Below, in pieces: positions 1 through 9,203 of a DNA stretch of 64,000 bases. How positions within the stretch are numbered: the first letter of the stretch is position 1; each line of letters starts with the position of its first letter. Position numbers and translations under genes: made by a program. Origin of the DNA: Micromonospora sp. R77 (GTDB taxonomy: Bacteria > Actinomycetota > Actinomycetes > Mycobacteriales > Micromonosporaceae); assembly GCF_022747945.1 (NCBI RefSeq), contig NZ_JALDST010000001.1:6076001-6140000 (forward strand). Direction: 5' to 3'. The notes below the pieces were generated by a model. It saw only the letters and a list, made by a program, of their open reading frames with translations. It searched no databases and had not been told where the DNA came from.

Positions 1-1321
1 GGTGGTGGGGCAGCAGGACTTTCCGCCAGTGCGACTCGAGCCGGGACAGGTGAAATCGGTAGAAGTTGACGATCAGCATGATGGTGCGCAGTGGGTACCT
101 GTTGAGCGGGAAGTCCAGGCGCAGATAGGCGTAGCCGTTGATCGACCCGGCCATCGGCTCGGGCACCAGCGGACGGGCGAGCCGGTCGGAGCCGGACCAG
201 TTGCGCCGCCACCGGTCCACCAGGCGGGGGTAGAGGGTGGTCTCGAACAGCGGTGAGAGCGGCTCGGGCAGCCACGAGTCGCAGATGCTGATCCGCGCCC
301 AGGTCGCGCCGTCGATCGGGCTGCTCCAGTCGGCCGTGGGCGGCAGGGCCAGGCTGCGGGTGAGCGGCCGGGCCTGCAGGATCCACAGCTGCCCGTCGTG
401 GACGGCCCACTCGATGTCCTGTGGCGCGCCGAAGTGCCGGGTCACGCGCAGACCCAGCCGGGCCAGCTCGGTCACCTGCTCCGTCCTGAGCGAGGCGGTG
501 GAGCGCCGTTCCGGGTCGGTGTCGATCAGGGTGGTCCCGGTCCCGTCGGGGACCACCAGCTGCGACTTGCTCCCGATCTCGGTGCGCTGGACGGTGTCGC
601 CGGTGGGGGACACGACGAACCGGTCGGGGTCGACCTGGCCGCTCACCACGGCCTCGCCCAGTCCCCAGCTCGACTCGATGACGACCGGCCCGGTGGGGTC
701 GCCGGGCGCGGCGGGGTCGGGCGTGACGAACATGACGCCGGCCGCGTCGGCCGGCACCATCGCCTGCACGACGACCGCCATGGCGGCGTCGGCATGGGGT
801 ACGCCGGCCCGCTCGCGGTAGAGGATCGCGGGGATCTCCCACAGCGACGCCCAGCAGGTCCGGACGGCGTCGACGAGCTGGTCGAGCGAGCGTACGCCGA
901 GTTCGGTGTGATATTGACCGGCGAAGCTGGTGTCCGTGGTGTCCTCGGAGGTGCCGGAGGAGCGCACCGCCACGCCGCCGCCGTTCGGGCACACCTGCCG
1001 GTATGCCCGGTCCAGTTCGGTGCGTAGGTCGGCGGGCAGGTCGAGGTTCCGGACGGCCGACCGCAGCGATCCGGCGATCTGCTCCATCGGCTCCCAGGGC
1101 GGCGTCGCCGACCCGGGCTCCGGGGAGGGGGTCGCGGTGAGACGGTCGAGCAGCGGGGCCAGGGTGGGGGTGACGACGGCGTGGTAGGTGGAGATGGGTA
1201 GGCAGAAGCCGGCGGGGACGGGTAGGCCGGCCCCGAGCAGGTCGCCCAGGTTCGCCGCCTTGGCGCCGGCGGTGCCGGCATCGGATGCGCGCAGGTCGTG
1301 GAGCGGGACGAGGTCAGGCAT
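1..1321 (-). CDS. PEP/pyruvate-binding (PPDK-N) phosphotransferase-like protein, partial
   Basis: The C-terminus lies beyond the left edge; 440 codons are visible. The ATG overlaps the end of the upstream Rieske gene by 8 bp, indicating translational coupling. The first ~330 residues form the ATP-grasp domain of PEP synthase and pyruvate phosphate dikinase: GTAGAKAANLGDLLGAGLPV near residue 16, VAVRSSGTSEDTTDTSFAGQ near 120, ADAAGVMFVTPD and SSWGLGEAVVSG in the middle, and the closing block WILQARPLT. A different domain follows (DSWLPEPLSPLFETTLYPRL). That order, ATP-grasp then substrate domain then swivelling His domain, is known for rifampin phosphotransferases as well as PEP synthase. Its place in a terpenoid oxygenase operon favours phosphorylation of a small metabolite, but PEP supply is also possible. 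The catalytic His domain is not in the window. Confidence 0.8.
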   Translation of the reverse strand, partial: MPDLVPLHDLRASDAGTAGAKAANLGDLLGAGLPVPAGFCLPISTYHAVVTPTLAPLLDRLTATPSPEPGSATPPWEPMEQIAGSLRSAVRNLDLPADLRTELDRAYRQVCPNGGGVAVRSSGTSEDTTDTSFAGQYHTELGVRSLDQLVDAVRTCWASLWEIPAILYRERAGVPHADAAMAVVVQAMVPADAAGVMFVTPDPAAPGDPTGPVVIESSWGLGEAVVSGQVDPDRFVVSPTGDTVQRTEIGSKSQLVVPDGTGTTLIDTDPERRSTASLRTEQVTELARLGLRVTRHFGAPQDIEWAVHDGQLWILQARPLTRSLALPPTADWSSPIDGATWARISICDSWLPEPLSPLFETTLYPRLVDRWRRNWSGSDRLARPLVPEPMAGSINGYAYLRLDFPLNRYPLRTIMLIVNFYRFHLSRLESHWRKVLLPHH

Positions 1322-2363
1322 CGTCGGCCACCCGGTCCACCCACTGCTGGTAGTACTTGCGGAAGGCGAGCACTCCGTGGTCGCCGTTGACGTAGATGCC
1401 GTGTCGGTCGCCGCGTTCGATGGTGTTGAACAGCGGGATGTCCTGCTTGGAGGTCAAGGTGATCTCCGGGCGGTGCAGGAGGTAGTTGCGCAGGTCCCGC
1501 CAGCGCGTCCCGGTCGGGGGCAGGGCCACCGCGATGTGCTGGATGGTCCGGTTGGGTCCCAGCGGGGTGGTGGCCAGCAGCATCCGGTACTGCAGGCGCC
1601 CGTCGGCGAAGTAGCTGATCCGCTGGCCGCTGGGCCAGCCGTCGACCCGCAGGACGAACTGCTTGGCGTTGGTGCCCAGGAGACTGGTGATCCGGCCGAG
1701 CCGGCCGCGGTACGACGGCCAGTTCAGTTCCGCGCCGAGCCAGGCCTCGGCGGCGATGGGTGGACCGTGATCCGCGGTGGCCGCGGGGTCGTCGAGCATG
1801 CGCAGGGTCGTCGATCCGTTGACGTCGAGTCCGTGCAGGGCGACGAGGTGGTCGGGGTCGTAGGTGTTCTCCAGGATCCTGCGGACGGTTGCCCGGGTGT
1901 CGTCGGCCATGCGGAAGCCGGTGGGGTAGCTGGTCGCCCCGTCCAGGACGGGAAAGGTGGGCAGCGGGAACATCGGTTCGCGGCTGCCGTACCAGACCCA
2001 GACGTAGCCGTGCCGTTCGGTGGTCGGGTAGCTGCGCAGCCGGTCCCGGCCCGAGACGTCGAGCGCGGGCGGGGCGGCCACGCACCGGCCGGTGTCGTCG
2101 AAGCGCCACCGGTGTGCGGCGCACTGCAGCTCACCGCTGGTGACTTGTCCCTCGGCAAGACTCGCGCCCAGGTGTGGGCAGAATCCCTGGGTCACGACGG
2201 GTTGGCCCGCTCCGTTTCGCCAGGCCACCAGTTTCCGTCCGAACAGGGTCAACGGTTGGGGGCCCTTTTTCAGTTCGCCGGAAGGAAGTGCCACGTACCA
2301 ACTCGCCGGGATGTCGGTACGCTCCGCAGTGATGAGAGTTGCTACGGTCGGCTGCTGGGTCAT
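1314..2363 (-). CDS. Rieske non-heme iron oxygenase A
   Basis: Oxygenase alpha-subunit type protein of 349 residues. The Rieske [2Fe-2S] ligands are CPH (in CPHLGAS) and, 16 residues later, CAAH. The mononuclear-iron motif reads ENTYDPDHLVALHG, giving D-x2-H-x4-H. A later QD in KQDIPLFN is the likely third ligand. The family (KshA/VanA-like) hydroxylates or demethylates small molecules using O2 and electrons from a ferredoxin/reductase, none of which is seen here. I chose ATG 2363 (MTQQPTV) because GGTGGA lies 8 nt upstream; an in-frame ATG at 2417 is possible. It is co-transcribed with the dikinase-like gene and diverges from the phosphatase at 2504. Its role in tailoring a terpenoid is inferred from context. 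Confidence 0.88.
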   Translation of the reverse strand: MTQQPTVATLITAERTDIPASWYVALPSGELKKGPQPLTLFGRKLVAWRNGAGQPVVTQGFCPHLGASLAEGQVTSGELQCAAHRWRFDDTGRCVAAPPALDVSGRDRLRSYPTTERHGYVWVWYGSREPMFPLPTFPVLDGATSYPTGFRMADDTRATVRRILENTYDPDHLVALHGLDVNGSTTLRMLDDPAATADHGPPIAAEAWLGAELNWPSYRGRLGRITSLLGTNAKQFVLRVDGWPSGQRISYFADGRLQYRMLLATTPLGPNRTIQHIAVALPPTGTRWRDLRNYLLHRPEITLTSKQDIPLFNTIERGDRHGIYVNGDHGVLAFRKYYQQWVDRVADDA

Positions 2364-2503
2364 GATGCTGTCCACCTGCCCTGGGAGTTGGATTCGGACG
2401 CCCCAGATATGACGCATGTGCTTGCTGGTGGTCCCTCGTGCCCTGTGGTAAGACTGGTCTCGGTCGCACGAGTAATTCCGACAGGCGGAGGTATCAGCTC
2501 ACG

Positions 2504-2932
2504 ATGACGCAGTCCTGGGATGCCGATACGGCCGGAATCATGCGCCTTCCTTCGGGTGCGCTCGTCCGGGGAAGAGGACTTCGTAGGCCCGTTCCGGTCG
2601 GCCTGGACCCGCAATTCGGGGTGTATCTGCTCGGTAAGCAGCCGCCGCCGGTGGAATGGGACAGCACCTGGATCCGCTGGCGGGATTTCTGGCTGCCGTC
2701 CGATCGTGGCGCATTCCGCAACGCGTTGACCGAATTGTTGGAACGGGCCCGGTCCGAACGTGTGGAGATCGCCTGTTACGGCGGCGTCGGTCGTACCGGC
2801 ACCGCAATGGCGTGCCTTGCTGTCCTGGACGGCGTGTCCGGTGACGAGGCGGTCGACTACGTTCGTACTCACTATTCTCACCGAGCTGTGGAAACGCCGT
2901 GGCAGCGGCGGTTCGTCGTCAATTTCGGCTGA
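2504..2932 (+). CDS. CX5R protein-tyrosine/dual-specificity phosphatase-like protein
   Basis: Cytoplasmic protein of 142 residues with the cysteine phosphatase P-loop CYGGVGRTGTA near residue 97, i.e. C-x5-R followed by T/G. The ATG is chosen because a GGCGGAGG Shine-Dalgarno lies about 12 nt upstream. The family forms a phosphocysteine intermediate on Cys, with Arg binding the phosphate; substrates range from phosphotyrosine to phosphorylated small molecules. It lies on the opposite strand between two Rieske genes and converges on the next one with an 18-bp gap. It may be a housekeeping-like cargo gene or may remove phosphate from a pathway intermediate; the sequence does not decide. Confidence 0.75.
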   Translation: MTQSWDADTAGIMRLPSGALVRGRGLRRPVPVGLDPQFGVYLLGKQPPPVEWDSTWIRWRDFWLPSDRGAFRNALTELLERARSERVEIACYGGVGRTGTAMACLAVLDGVSGDEAVDYVRTHYSHRAVETPWQRRFVVNFG

Positions 2933-2949
2933 CTGGACGGGGGTGCGGC

Positions 2950-4050
2950 TCACGGCGCGGTGTCACCTTCGCCGTCGCGGTTCGCATGCCGCACCCAGTC
3001 GTCGTACCGTTCGCGGAAGTGCGCCAGCGGCGCGTCGTGCTCCGTGGGCCTGCTGTGGCGCTCCTGGCGGAATTCCGCGAAGCCGCGTAGCCCTTCCCGG
3101 AGGTCGCGCCGGCGGAACCTGCGGTAGCCGAGCAGCATCGACGCGTCGTGGGCGGGACTACCCGACCGGCGCACGAAGGACCAGCCCCGCACGATGGAAT
3201 GCCCGTCGCGGACCGGGGTCACGGCGAGCAGTTCCCGGACAGTGTCCTGACCGGCGACGGAGAAGGTGAGTCGCTGGCCGCCCGGCCAGCCGTCCACCAG
3301 CAGTTCGGTAGGGCCGTCGGTGTTGCGGAGCGGGCGCGGCAGCCGTGGCCCGTGGAACTCCAGCCTGGCCCCGGTCCACGCCTGCGCCGGGATCGGCGGG
3401 CCGTTGCGTACCGCCGCCTCGGGGTCGGGCAGCACCGTCGACCCGGCCGGGTCGATCGCCGCCAAGCCGTGGGCGGCCGCGAAGTGGTGGTGGTCGTATG
3501 CCTGCTCCAGGACCCGGCGCGGTGACGCCGAGGTGAGGTGCGCGAACCGGTGGCGTTGGTAGTCGCTCCGGTTCATCACCTCGGCCGGCAGCTGCGGCAG
3601 GGCGAACATTGGCTCGGGGGAGCCGTACCAGACCCAGAGGAAGCCGTAGCGTTCCCGCACCGGGTACGCCCGCTGCCGGGCCATGTGGCTGGGCAGATTG
3701 TCGAGCCTGGGAATGTGCACGCACGCGCCAGTGGCGTCGAAGCGCCAGTGGTGGAACACGCACCGCAACTGCCCTTCGACGACCTTGCCGAGTGCGAGGC
3801 TTGCGCCCAGGTGGGGGCAGTGGCGCGGCAGCACCGACGCGGTGCCGGCGCCGTCGCGCCAGGCCACCAGTTGGCGGCCGAACAGGGTCAGGGGCCGGGG
3901 CTTGGCGCCCACCATCCGCGACGGCAGGGCGACGTACCAGGAGGCGGCCAACCGGGTCATGGGCTGCGGCGCGACGGACGACAGGGGTACGGCGTCCGTC
4001 GCGCCCGGTTGGTCGGCGGCCCGCACCGGCCCGCGGCCCGGCCGGGTCAC
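2950..4050 (-). CDS. Rieske non-heme iron oxygenase B
   Basis: Predicted 366 residues. The GTG start at 4050 overlaps the TGA of the upstream Rieske gene (GTGA), and this start gives the same length as the neighbouring paralogs. The Rieske ligands are CPH (CPHLGAS) and CVFH, 16 residues apart. The mononuclear-iron motif is EQAYDHHHFAAAHG (D-x2-H-x4-H). The C-terminal segment differs from the paralogs: where they show QD-x2-(V/L)(Y/F)N, this one reads RQERHSRPTEHD, so the third iron ligand may be Glu or a different Asp. Probably a tailoring oxygenase of the terpenoid pathway (inference). Confidence 0.88.
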   Translation of the reverse strand: MTRPGRGPVRAADQPGATDAVPLSSVAPQPMTRLAASWYVALPSRMVGAKPRPLTLFGRQLVAWRDGAGTASVLPRHCPHLGASLALGKVVEGQLRCVFHHWRFDATGACVHIPRLDNLPSHMARQRAYPVRERYGFLWVWYGSPEPMFALPQLPAEVMNRSDYQRHRFAHLTSASPRRVLEQAYDHHHFAAAHGLAAIDPAGSTVLPDPEAAVRNGPPIPAQAWTGARLEFHGPRLPRPLRNTDGPTELLVDGWPGGQRLTFSVAGQDTVRELLAVTPVRDGHSIVRGWSFVRRSGSPAHDASMLLGYRRFRRRDLREGLRGFAEFRQERHSRPTEHDAPLAHFRERYDDWVRHANRDGEGDTAP

Positions 4051-5144
4051 GACCGGCCCCCGACGAAGGCCGGGTCCACCCGGTCCACCCAGGACTGGTA
4101 GTACTTGCGGAACCGCAGCAACCCGTTGTCGTGCCAGGCGCGCAGCGTGCCGGCGGCGGGCTCGGTGTTGTTGTAGACGGGCAGGTCCTGGGTGCTGCCG
4201 CCGCGGTACTGGCCGAAGAGTGTGAACATGTTGAACGCGGTGCGGGGGCCGAGGCCGCTGCCGCGAGGGGTCACCATCCAGCCCACCTGGGTGGTCCGCC
4301 GTTCCTCGATCGGGACGATGGCCATCAGCACCTTGTAGAACACCTTCCCGTCGACGTACCCGGTGAAGCGTTGCCCGCCCGGCCAGCCGTCCACCAGGAC
4401 CTGGAAGCTGTCGCCCGCCGCGAACGTCGCCGACTTCGCCACCAGCCACCGGAACGGGTCACGGATCGGATGTCCGGGGGTGGCCACTCCTTCGAACCAC
4501 GAGCCCAGCCAGGCGTCGGTCGGGATGGGTGATCCGTTGTCGGAGGCCTCCGACTGGTCGCGCAGCATCCGGAACTCGGTGCGGTCGAGGGATAGCCCGT
4601 GCAGCGCCTCGAAGTGGAAGTAGTCGAAGGCGTTCTCGAGCAGTTGCCGGGCGGTGCCGACGGTCCGATCGGCGTATTGGAAGCCGATGTAGCGATGCCG
4701 GTCGACGTCGCGGGGTGGGAAGTCCGGTAGCGGGAACAGCGGTGTCGGCGTGCCGTACCACACCCAGACGAAGCCGTAGCGCTCCTGCACGGCGTAGGTC
4801 GCCAGCTTGGCCGTCGAGGGGATCCGGTCGGAGCCGGGGATCTGCACGCACGTTCCCGAGCCGTCGAACCGCCAGCCGTGGAACGGGCAGCGCAGGGCGC
4901 CGTCGGTGAGCGAGCCGAGGGCCAGGCTCGCGCCCTGGTGGGGACAGAACCTGCCGGCGAGGACCGGCTTGCCGGACCCGTCGCGCCAGGCGACCAGGTC
5001 CCGGCCGAACAGCCGCACCGGCACCGGGCGGCGCCCCAACTGCCGCGACGTCAGTCCGACGTACCAGCTGGCGGCCAGACCCGTCGGGACGGCGTCAGGC
5101 CTCGCCGCCTGGGCGGAGAGTCTTCGAGGCAACACACCGGTCAT
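4047..5144 (-). CDS. Rieske non-heme iron oxygenase C
   Basis: 365 residues; the most canonical member of the set. The Rieske ligands are CPH (CPHQGAS) and CPFH in CPFHGWRFDGSGTCVQIPGS. The iron motif is ENAFDYFHFEALHG with D-x2-H-x4-H, and the likely third ligand is Asp in TQDLPVYNN. It sits 15 bp downstream of the prenyl diphosphate synthase and overlaps the next Rieske gene by 4 bp, so the three form one operon. Rieske oxygenases work as trimers in which the [2Fe-2S] of one subunit feeds the iron of its neighbour through the conserved Asp; all these residues are present here. Confidence 0.9.
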   Translation of the reverse strand: MTGVLPRRLSAQAARPDAVPTGLAASWYVGLTSRQLGRRPVPVRLFGRDLVAWRDGSGKPVLAGRFCPHQGASLALGSLTDGALRCPFHGWRFDGSGTCVQIPGSDRIPSTAKLATYAVQERYGFVWVWYGTPTPLFPLPDFPPRDVDRHRYIGFQYADRTVGTARQLLENAFDYFHFEALHGLSLDRTEFRMLRDQSEASDNGSPIPTDAWLGSWFEGVATPGHPIRDPFRWLVAKSATFAAGDSFQVLVDGWPGGQRFTGYVDGKVFYKVLMAIVPIEERRTTQVGWMVTPRGSGLGPRTAFNMFTLFGQYRGGSTQDLPVYNNTEPAAGTLRAWHDNGLLRFRKYYQSWVDRVDPAFVGGRS

Positions 5145-5159
5145 CCGCGTACCTCCTGG

Positions 5160-6050
5160 TCAGTGCGACCGGCTACAGACGTAGTCGGCGATGGCGAACA
5201 GCGGAGTGGCGCCCTTGCCGAGGATCTCGACCTCCTGCTTGGCCGATTCCACGAGCGTGGTGGCCCGCCTGCGTGACTCCTCGAGACCGAGCAGCCGGGG
5301 GAAGGTCGCCTTGTTCGCCCGGTCGTCCTTGTGCGGGGTCTTGCCCAGTTCGTCCAGCGTGGAGGTGACGTCGAGGATGTCGTCGACGATCTGGAACGCC
5401 AGGCCGATCTTCTCGCCGTAGAGGCAGAGCCGCGCGATGATCTCCTCGCTCGCGTCGGCCAGCACGGCGCCGCTGACCAGGGCCGCCACCAGCAGGGCGC
5501 CGGTCTTGCGGGAATCCATCGACTCGAGCGTCGGCAGGTCCACGTCCGCGCGGTTGGTGTTCTGGATGTCGATGACCTGCCCGCCGATGGCGCCGTGCAC
5601 GCCGATGGCATGCAGCAAGGTGCTGACCACCCGCAACAATTGCTGCGGTGGGGCCTCGGTGCGGGTGAGCATGTACTCCAACGAGTACGCCAGGAGCGCG
5701 TCGCCGGTGAGCACCGCCACCCCTTCACCGAATACCTTGTGGTTGGTGGGACGGCCTCGCCGGAAATCGTCGTTGTCCATTGCCGGCAGGTCGTCGTGAA
5801 TCAGTGTGGCGGTGTGGAGCATCTCCAGAGCGACGGCCGTGGGAATAGCGACTTCCGGCCGGCCGTCGTGCGCGGTGCACGCGGCCAGGCACAGGATGGG
5901 ACGTAGCCGTTTTCCGCCGGACATCAGAGAATAGTGGATCGAGGCTCGTAGCGGTTCCGGAATGTCTCCGTCAAGGGCCCGCTCAAGTTCCCGATCGATG
6001 AGGCCCTGCTGTTCGCGCAGGTAGGACGACAACTCGAATTCTTGAAGCAT
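5160..6050 (-). CDS. Polyprenyl diphosphate synthase (GGPP/FPP-synthase type)
   Basis: 296-residue trans-prenyltransferase that condenses IPP with allylic diphosphates. The first Asp-rich motif is DDLPAMD (DDx4D, followed by NDDFRRGRPTNHK), the second is DDILD, and GGKRLRP is the IPP-binding segment near residue 46. The residue five positions before the first motif is Ala (LHTATLIHDD). A small residue there is associated with products longer than C15, so GGPP (C20) is more likely than FPP; this is inference. It heads the minus-strand operon with two Rieske oxygenases and is divergent from the ispG-dxs-ispH operon, which would supply its C5 substrates. Confidence 0.9.
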   Translation of the reverse strand: MLQEFELSSYLREQQGLIDRELERALDGDIPEPLRASIHYSLMSGGKRLRPILCLAACTAHDGRPEVAIPTAVALEMLHTATLIHDDLPAMDNDDFRRGRPTNHKVFGEGVAVLTGDALLAYSLEYMLTRTEAPPQQLLRVVSTLLHAIGVHGAIGGQVIDIQNTNRADVDLPTLESMDSRKTGALLVAALVSGAVLADASEEIIARLCLYGEKIGLAFQIVDDILDVTSTLDELGKTPHKDDRANKATFPRLLGLEESRRRATTLVESAKQEVEILGKGATPLFAIADYVCSRSH

Positions 6051-6296
6051 GAAACCTCGCTTCGACCTGACTGACCTAGGCGAAGGCTAACGCGAAGTCG
6101 GCATCGAAGCCTGTGCATTTGCATGGTGTTCCGGGCAGGGGGGTCGGTTAAGGATTTGGTGATGATGCCGTCGACCATCGGTCCCCATTGGACGGCGGGA
6201 GTCCGCGGCTCCGTGACCGGGCTCGTGGTCGCCGATGCCGGCCCGGTCGCGTGGCGCGGACACAACACGGGCAGCGACCACGGTGAGGGAGCAGCC
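6051..6296. promoter_or_regulatory. Divergent promoter region between prenyl synthase and ispG operons
   Basis: A 246-bp intergenic region between two divergent starts that must carry promoters for both halves of the terpenoid pathway. It includes a relatively AT-rich stretch around 6105-6165. I cannot assign -35/-10 boxes or an operator with confidence. A strong GTGAGGGA ribosome site precedes ispG. Confidence 0.5.
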
Positions 6297-7409
6297 ATGA
6301 CCGATTTGCACATCGCCCGACGTTCCACTCGTCAGCTGAAGGTGGGAAAGGTGGGCGTCGGCAGCGACAGCCCGATCTCCGTGCAGTCCATGACGACCAC
6401 TCCGACCACCGACATCGACGCCACCCTCCAACAGATCGCGGCGCTGACCGCAGCCGGGTGCGACATCGTCCGGGTCGCCGTCCCGTCCCAGGACGACGCC
6501 GACGCCCTGCCCGTGATCGCCAGGAAGTCGCAGATCCCGGTGGTCGCCGACATCCACTTCCAACCCCGCTACGTCTTCGCCGCGATCGAAGCGGGCTGCG
6601 CTGCGGTACGCGTCAACCCCGGCAACATCAAGAAGTTCGACGACCAAGTGGGGGAGATCGCCCGGGCCGCCGCGGCACGCGATGTCCCGATCCGGATCGG
6701 GGTGAACGCCGGCTCGCTCGATCCCCGGCTGCTGGCCAAGCACGGTGGTGTCACCCCGGAGGCGCTGGTCGAATCCGCCCTGTGGGAGGCCGGCCTCTTC
6801 GCCGAACACGACTTCCACGACATCAAGATCTCGGTGAAGCACCACGATCCGCAGGTGATGATCCGCGCGTACGAGCTGCTCGCCGCGGTCTGCGACTATC
6901 CCCTGCACCTCGGCGTCACCGAGGCCGGTCCGCCACCGCAGGGCATCGTCAAGTCCGCCACTGCGTTCGGTGCCCTGCTGCGCCAGGGAATCGGCGACAC
7001 CCTGCGGGTGTCGCTCTCGGCGGATCCGGTCGAGGAGGTGAGGGCCGGCATCGGTATCCTTGAGTCTCTTGGCCTGCGGAAGCGTACCGGCCTGGACATC
7101 GTGTCGTGCCCGTCGTGCGGGCGCGCTCAGGTCGACGTCTACGACCTGGTGGCGGAGGTACAGGCCGCGCTGGACGGGCTGGAGGTGCCACTGCGGGTCG
7201 CGGTGATGGGCTGCGTCGTCAACGGGCCCGGCGAGGCGCGGGAGGCCGATCTCGGGGTCGCCTCCGGCAACGGCAAGGGACAGATCTTCGTGCGGGGCAA
7301 GGTCATCCGGACCGTCCCCGAGTCGCAGATCGCCGAGGTGCTCATCGAGGAGGCGCTGCGGCTGGCCGGCGAATCCGTTCCCGCCGAGGCCACCGCGAGC
7401 AGCCGATGA
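6297..7409 (+). CDS. ispG: 4-hydroxy-3-methylbut-2-enyl diphosphate synthase
   Basis: GcpE/IspG of the MEP pathway: converts MEcPP to HMBPP with a [4Fe-4S] cluster. 370 residues, the usual size for the bacterial two-domain form. The N-terminal TIM barrel contains [17 protein letters not shown] and ADIHFQPRY. The C-terminal cluster ligands are the CPSC pair and the Cys of [10 protein letters not shown], which also carries the catalytic Glu. ATG 6297 is preceded by GTGAGGGA. Its stop overlaps the dxs start (ATGA). The next two genes are also MEP enzymes, so this is probably a cluster-dedicated second copy rather than the housekeeping gene, which in actinobacteria usually lies with dxr; that is inference. 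Confidence 0.95.
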   Translation: MTDLHIARRSTRQLKVGKVGVGSDSPISVQSMTTTPTTDIDATLQQIAALTAAGCDIVRVAVPSQDDADALPVIARKSQIPVVADIHFQPRYVFAAIEAGCAAVRVNPGNIKKFDDQVGEIARAAAARDVPIRIGVNAGSLDPRLLAKHGGVTPEALVESALWEAGLFAEHDFHDIKISVKHHDPQVMIRAYELLAAVCDYPLHLGVTEAGPPPQGIVKSATAFGALLRQGIGDTLRVSLSADPVEEVRAGIGILESLGLRKRTGLDIVSCPSCGRAQVDVYDLVAEVQAALDGLEVPLRVAVMGCVVNGPGEAREADLGVASGNGKGQIFVRGKVIRTVPESQIAEVLIEEALRLAGESVPAEATASSR

Positions 7410-9181
7410 TCGGGCAGCCGGCGGCCCCGACCGTCGACCCCGTTGACGACACCTACTCGGGCCTGCGTGGGCTCACTCCCGAGGCGGTGCGCGGGTGGGA
7501 CCCCGGGCAGTGCCTGCACCGGGCCGCCGAGATTCGGCGCTTTCTGGTTGACCGGGTCACTCGCGCCGGCGGCCACCTCGGCCCGAATCTCGGCATGGTG
7601 GAGCTCACCATCGCCCTGCACCGGGTCTTCGACTCCCCGCGCGACGTGCTGCTGTTCGACACCGGCCACCAGTCCTACGTCCATAAGATCCTCACCGGTC
7701 GCGCGACGGAGTTCGACACGTTGCGGCAGGCCGGCGGCATGTCCGGCTATCCCTGCCCGGCGGAGTCCCGGCACGACCTGGTGGAGAATTCCCACGCCTC
7801 CACCGCGCTGTCCTACGCCGAGGGCATGGCCAAGGCGTTCGCGCTGCGCGGTGAGCAGCGGCGGGTGGTGGCCCTCGTCGGTGACGGTGCGCTCACCGGA
7901 GGTATGAGCTGGGAGGCGCTGAACAATCTGGGCGCCGGCTCGCTGCCGGTCGTCGTGGTGCTCAACGACAACGAGCGTTCCTACGCACCCACGGTGGGTG
8001 CCCTGTCCCGTCACCTGGCCGAGTTGCGCGCCGGACGCGGCGGCCCGACCCTGTTCGACCGGCTGGGCCTGGCCTACGTGGGGCCAGTCGACGGACACGA
8101 CGTCGGTGCCACCGAGCGCGCGCTGCGCCGCGCCGCCGAGCTGGGCCGGCCGGTCGTCGTGCACTGCGTCACCCGTAAGGGCGCCGGCCACCCGGCGGCC
8201 GAGGACGACCACGCCGACCGGATGCATGCGGTCGGTCCGGCCGGTGGCGGCGGGGGCCCGTCCTGGACGTCCGTGCTCGGCGAGGAACTCGACCTGATCG
8301 GTGCCGAGCGCTCCGACGTCGTCTGCGTCACCGCGGCCATGGCGCTGCCCACCGGGCTGGGGCCGCTGATGCGACGGACGCCGGAACGGGTGTTCGACGT
8401 CGGGATCGCCGAGCAGCACGCCGTCACTTCGGCGGCCGGGCTGGCGCTGGGCGGCCTGCACCCGGTGGTGGCGATCTACTCCACCTTCCTCACTCGGGCT
8501 CTCGACCAGATCCTGATGGACGTGGCGTTGCACCGGCTGCCGGTGACGTTCGTGCTCGACCGCGCCGGCATCACCGGCCCGGACGGGCCGAGCCACCATG
8601 GCATGTGGGACGCCAGCCTGCTGGCGCTGGTGCCGGGTCTGCGGCTCGCCGCGCCGCGCGACAGTTCCCGGCTGCGGCACCTGCTGCGCGAGGCGGTGGA
8701 CCACGAGGAGGGGCCGACCGCGATTCGCTTCCCGAGGGCCACCAGCGGCGCCGACGTGCCCGCGGTGCACCGTACCGCCGACTACGACGTGCTGCACGCG
8801 GCTCCAGACGCGCCGGTCATGATCGTGTCGGTCGGACCGATGGCCGAGGCGTGCCTCGCCGCGGCCCGGGAACTGGACCGGCAAGGCATTCGAGCGACGG
8901 TGGTCGATCCCCGCTGGATCGCTCCCCTCGCCCCCGAACTGGTCAAGCTCGCCGGCACCCACCAGCTCGTCGTGACTGTCGAGGACGCCACGGCCACCGG
9001 ATCGATGGGCAGCCGCCTGGCGCAGGCCCTGGCGACGGCCGGCTCGTCGGCGCGTGCGGTGCCCCTGGCCCTGCCGGCGGCGTTCGTGGCGCACGGCGGG
9101 CGGGAGGAGATCCTGCGGGCCCACGGCCTCGACGCGGCCGGCATCGCCAGTGCCGTGCGGAAACGCCTGGAACAGTTGTGA
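7406..9181 (+). CDS. dxs: 1-deoxy-D-xylulose-5-phosphate synthase
   Basis: Thiamine-diphosphate enzyme that condenses pyruvate and glyceraldehyde 3-phosphate, the first MEP step and a known flux bottleneck. 591 residues, somewhat shorter than the typical 620-640. Visible features are [15 protein letters not shown], the ThDP/Mg motif [34 protein letters not shown], and the catalytic Glu region [11 protein letters not shown] in the transketolase-pyrimidine domain, then a C-terminal transketolase domain. The ATG overlaps the ispG stop by 4 bp; upstream in-frame codons belong to sequence inside ispG and are not used. IspH follows after 22 bp. Confidence 0.95.
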   Translation: MIGQPAAPTVDPVDDTYSGLRGLTPEAVRGWDPGQCLHRAAEIRRFLVDRVTRAGGHLGPNLGMVELTIALHRVFDSPRDVLLFDTGHQSYVHKILTGRATEFDTLRQAGGMSGYPCPAESRHDLVENSHASTALSYAEGMAKAFALRGEQRRVVALVGDGALTGGMSWEALNNLGAGSLPVVVVLNDNERSYAPTVGALSRHLAELRAGRGGPTLFDRLGLAYVGPVDGHDVGATERALRRAAELGRPVVVHCVTRKGAGHPAAEDDHADRMHAVGPAGGGGGPSWTSVLGEELDLIGAERSDVVCVTAAMALPTGLGPLMRRTPERVFDVGIAEQHAVTSAAGLALGGLHPVVAIYSTFLTRALDQILMDVALHRLPVTFVLDRAGITGPDGPSHHGMWDASLLALVPGLRLAAPRDSSRLRHLLREAVDHEEGPTAIRFPRATSGADVPAVHRTADYDVLHAAPDAPVMIVSVGPMAEACLAAARELDRQGIRATVVDPRWIAPLAPELVKLAGTHQLVVTVEDATATGSMGSRLAQALATAGSSARAVPLALPAAFVAHGGREEILRAHGLDAAGIASAVRKRLEQL

Positions 9182-9203
9182 CCGTCGAGGAGAGGGCATC
9201 GGC

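Noticed and set aside
643..2124. A 493-codon open frame on the minus strand spanning the dikinase-like and Rieske genes
   Set aside because: It runs across the stop of one real gene into another frame, and its translation is Arg/Pro-rich without domains. The motif-bearing frames of the two real genes explain the region.
6105..6130. TGCATTTGCA motif in the divergent promoter as a LuxR-type operator
   Set aside because: It is not truly palindromic and occurs only once; no second copy before the Rieske pair or other cluster genes supports it.
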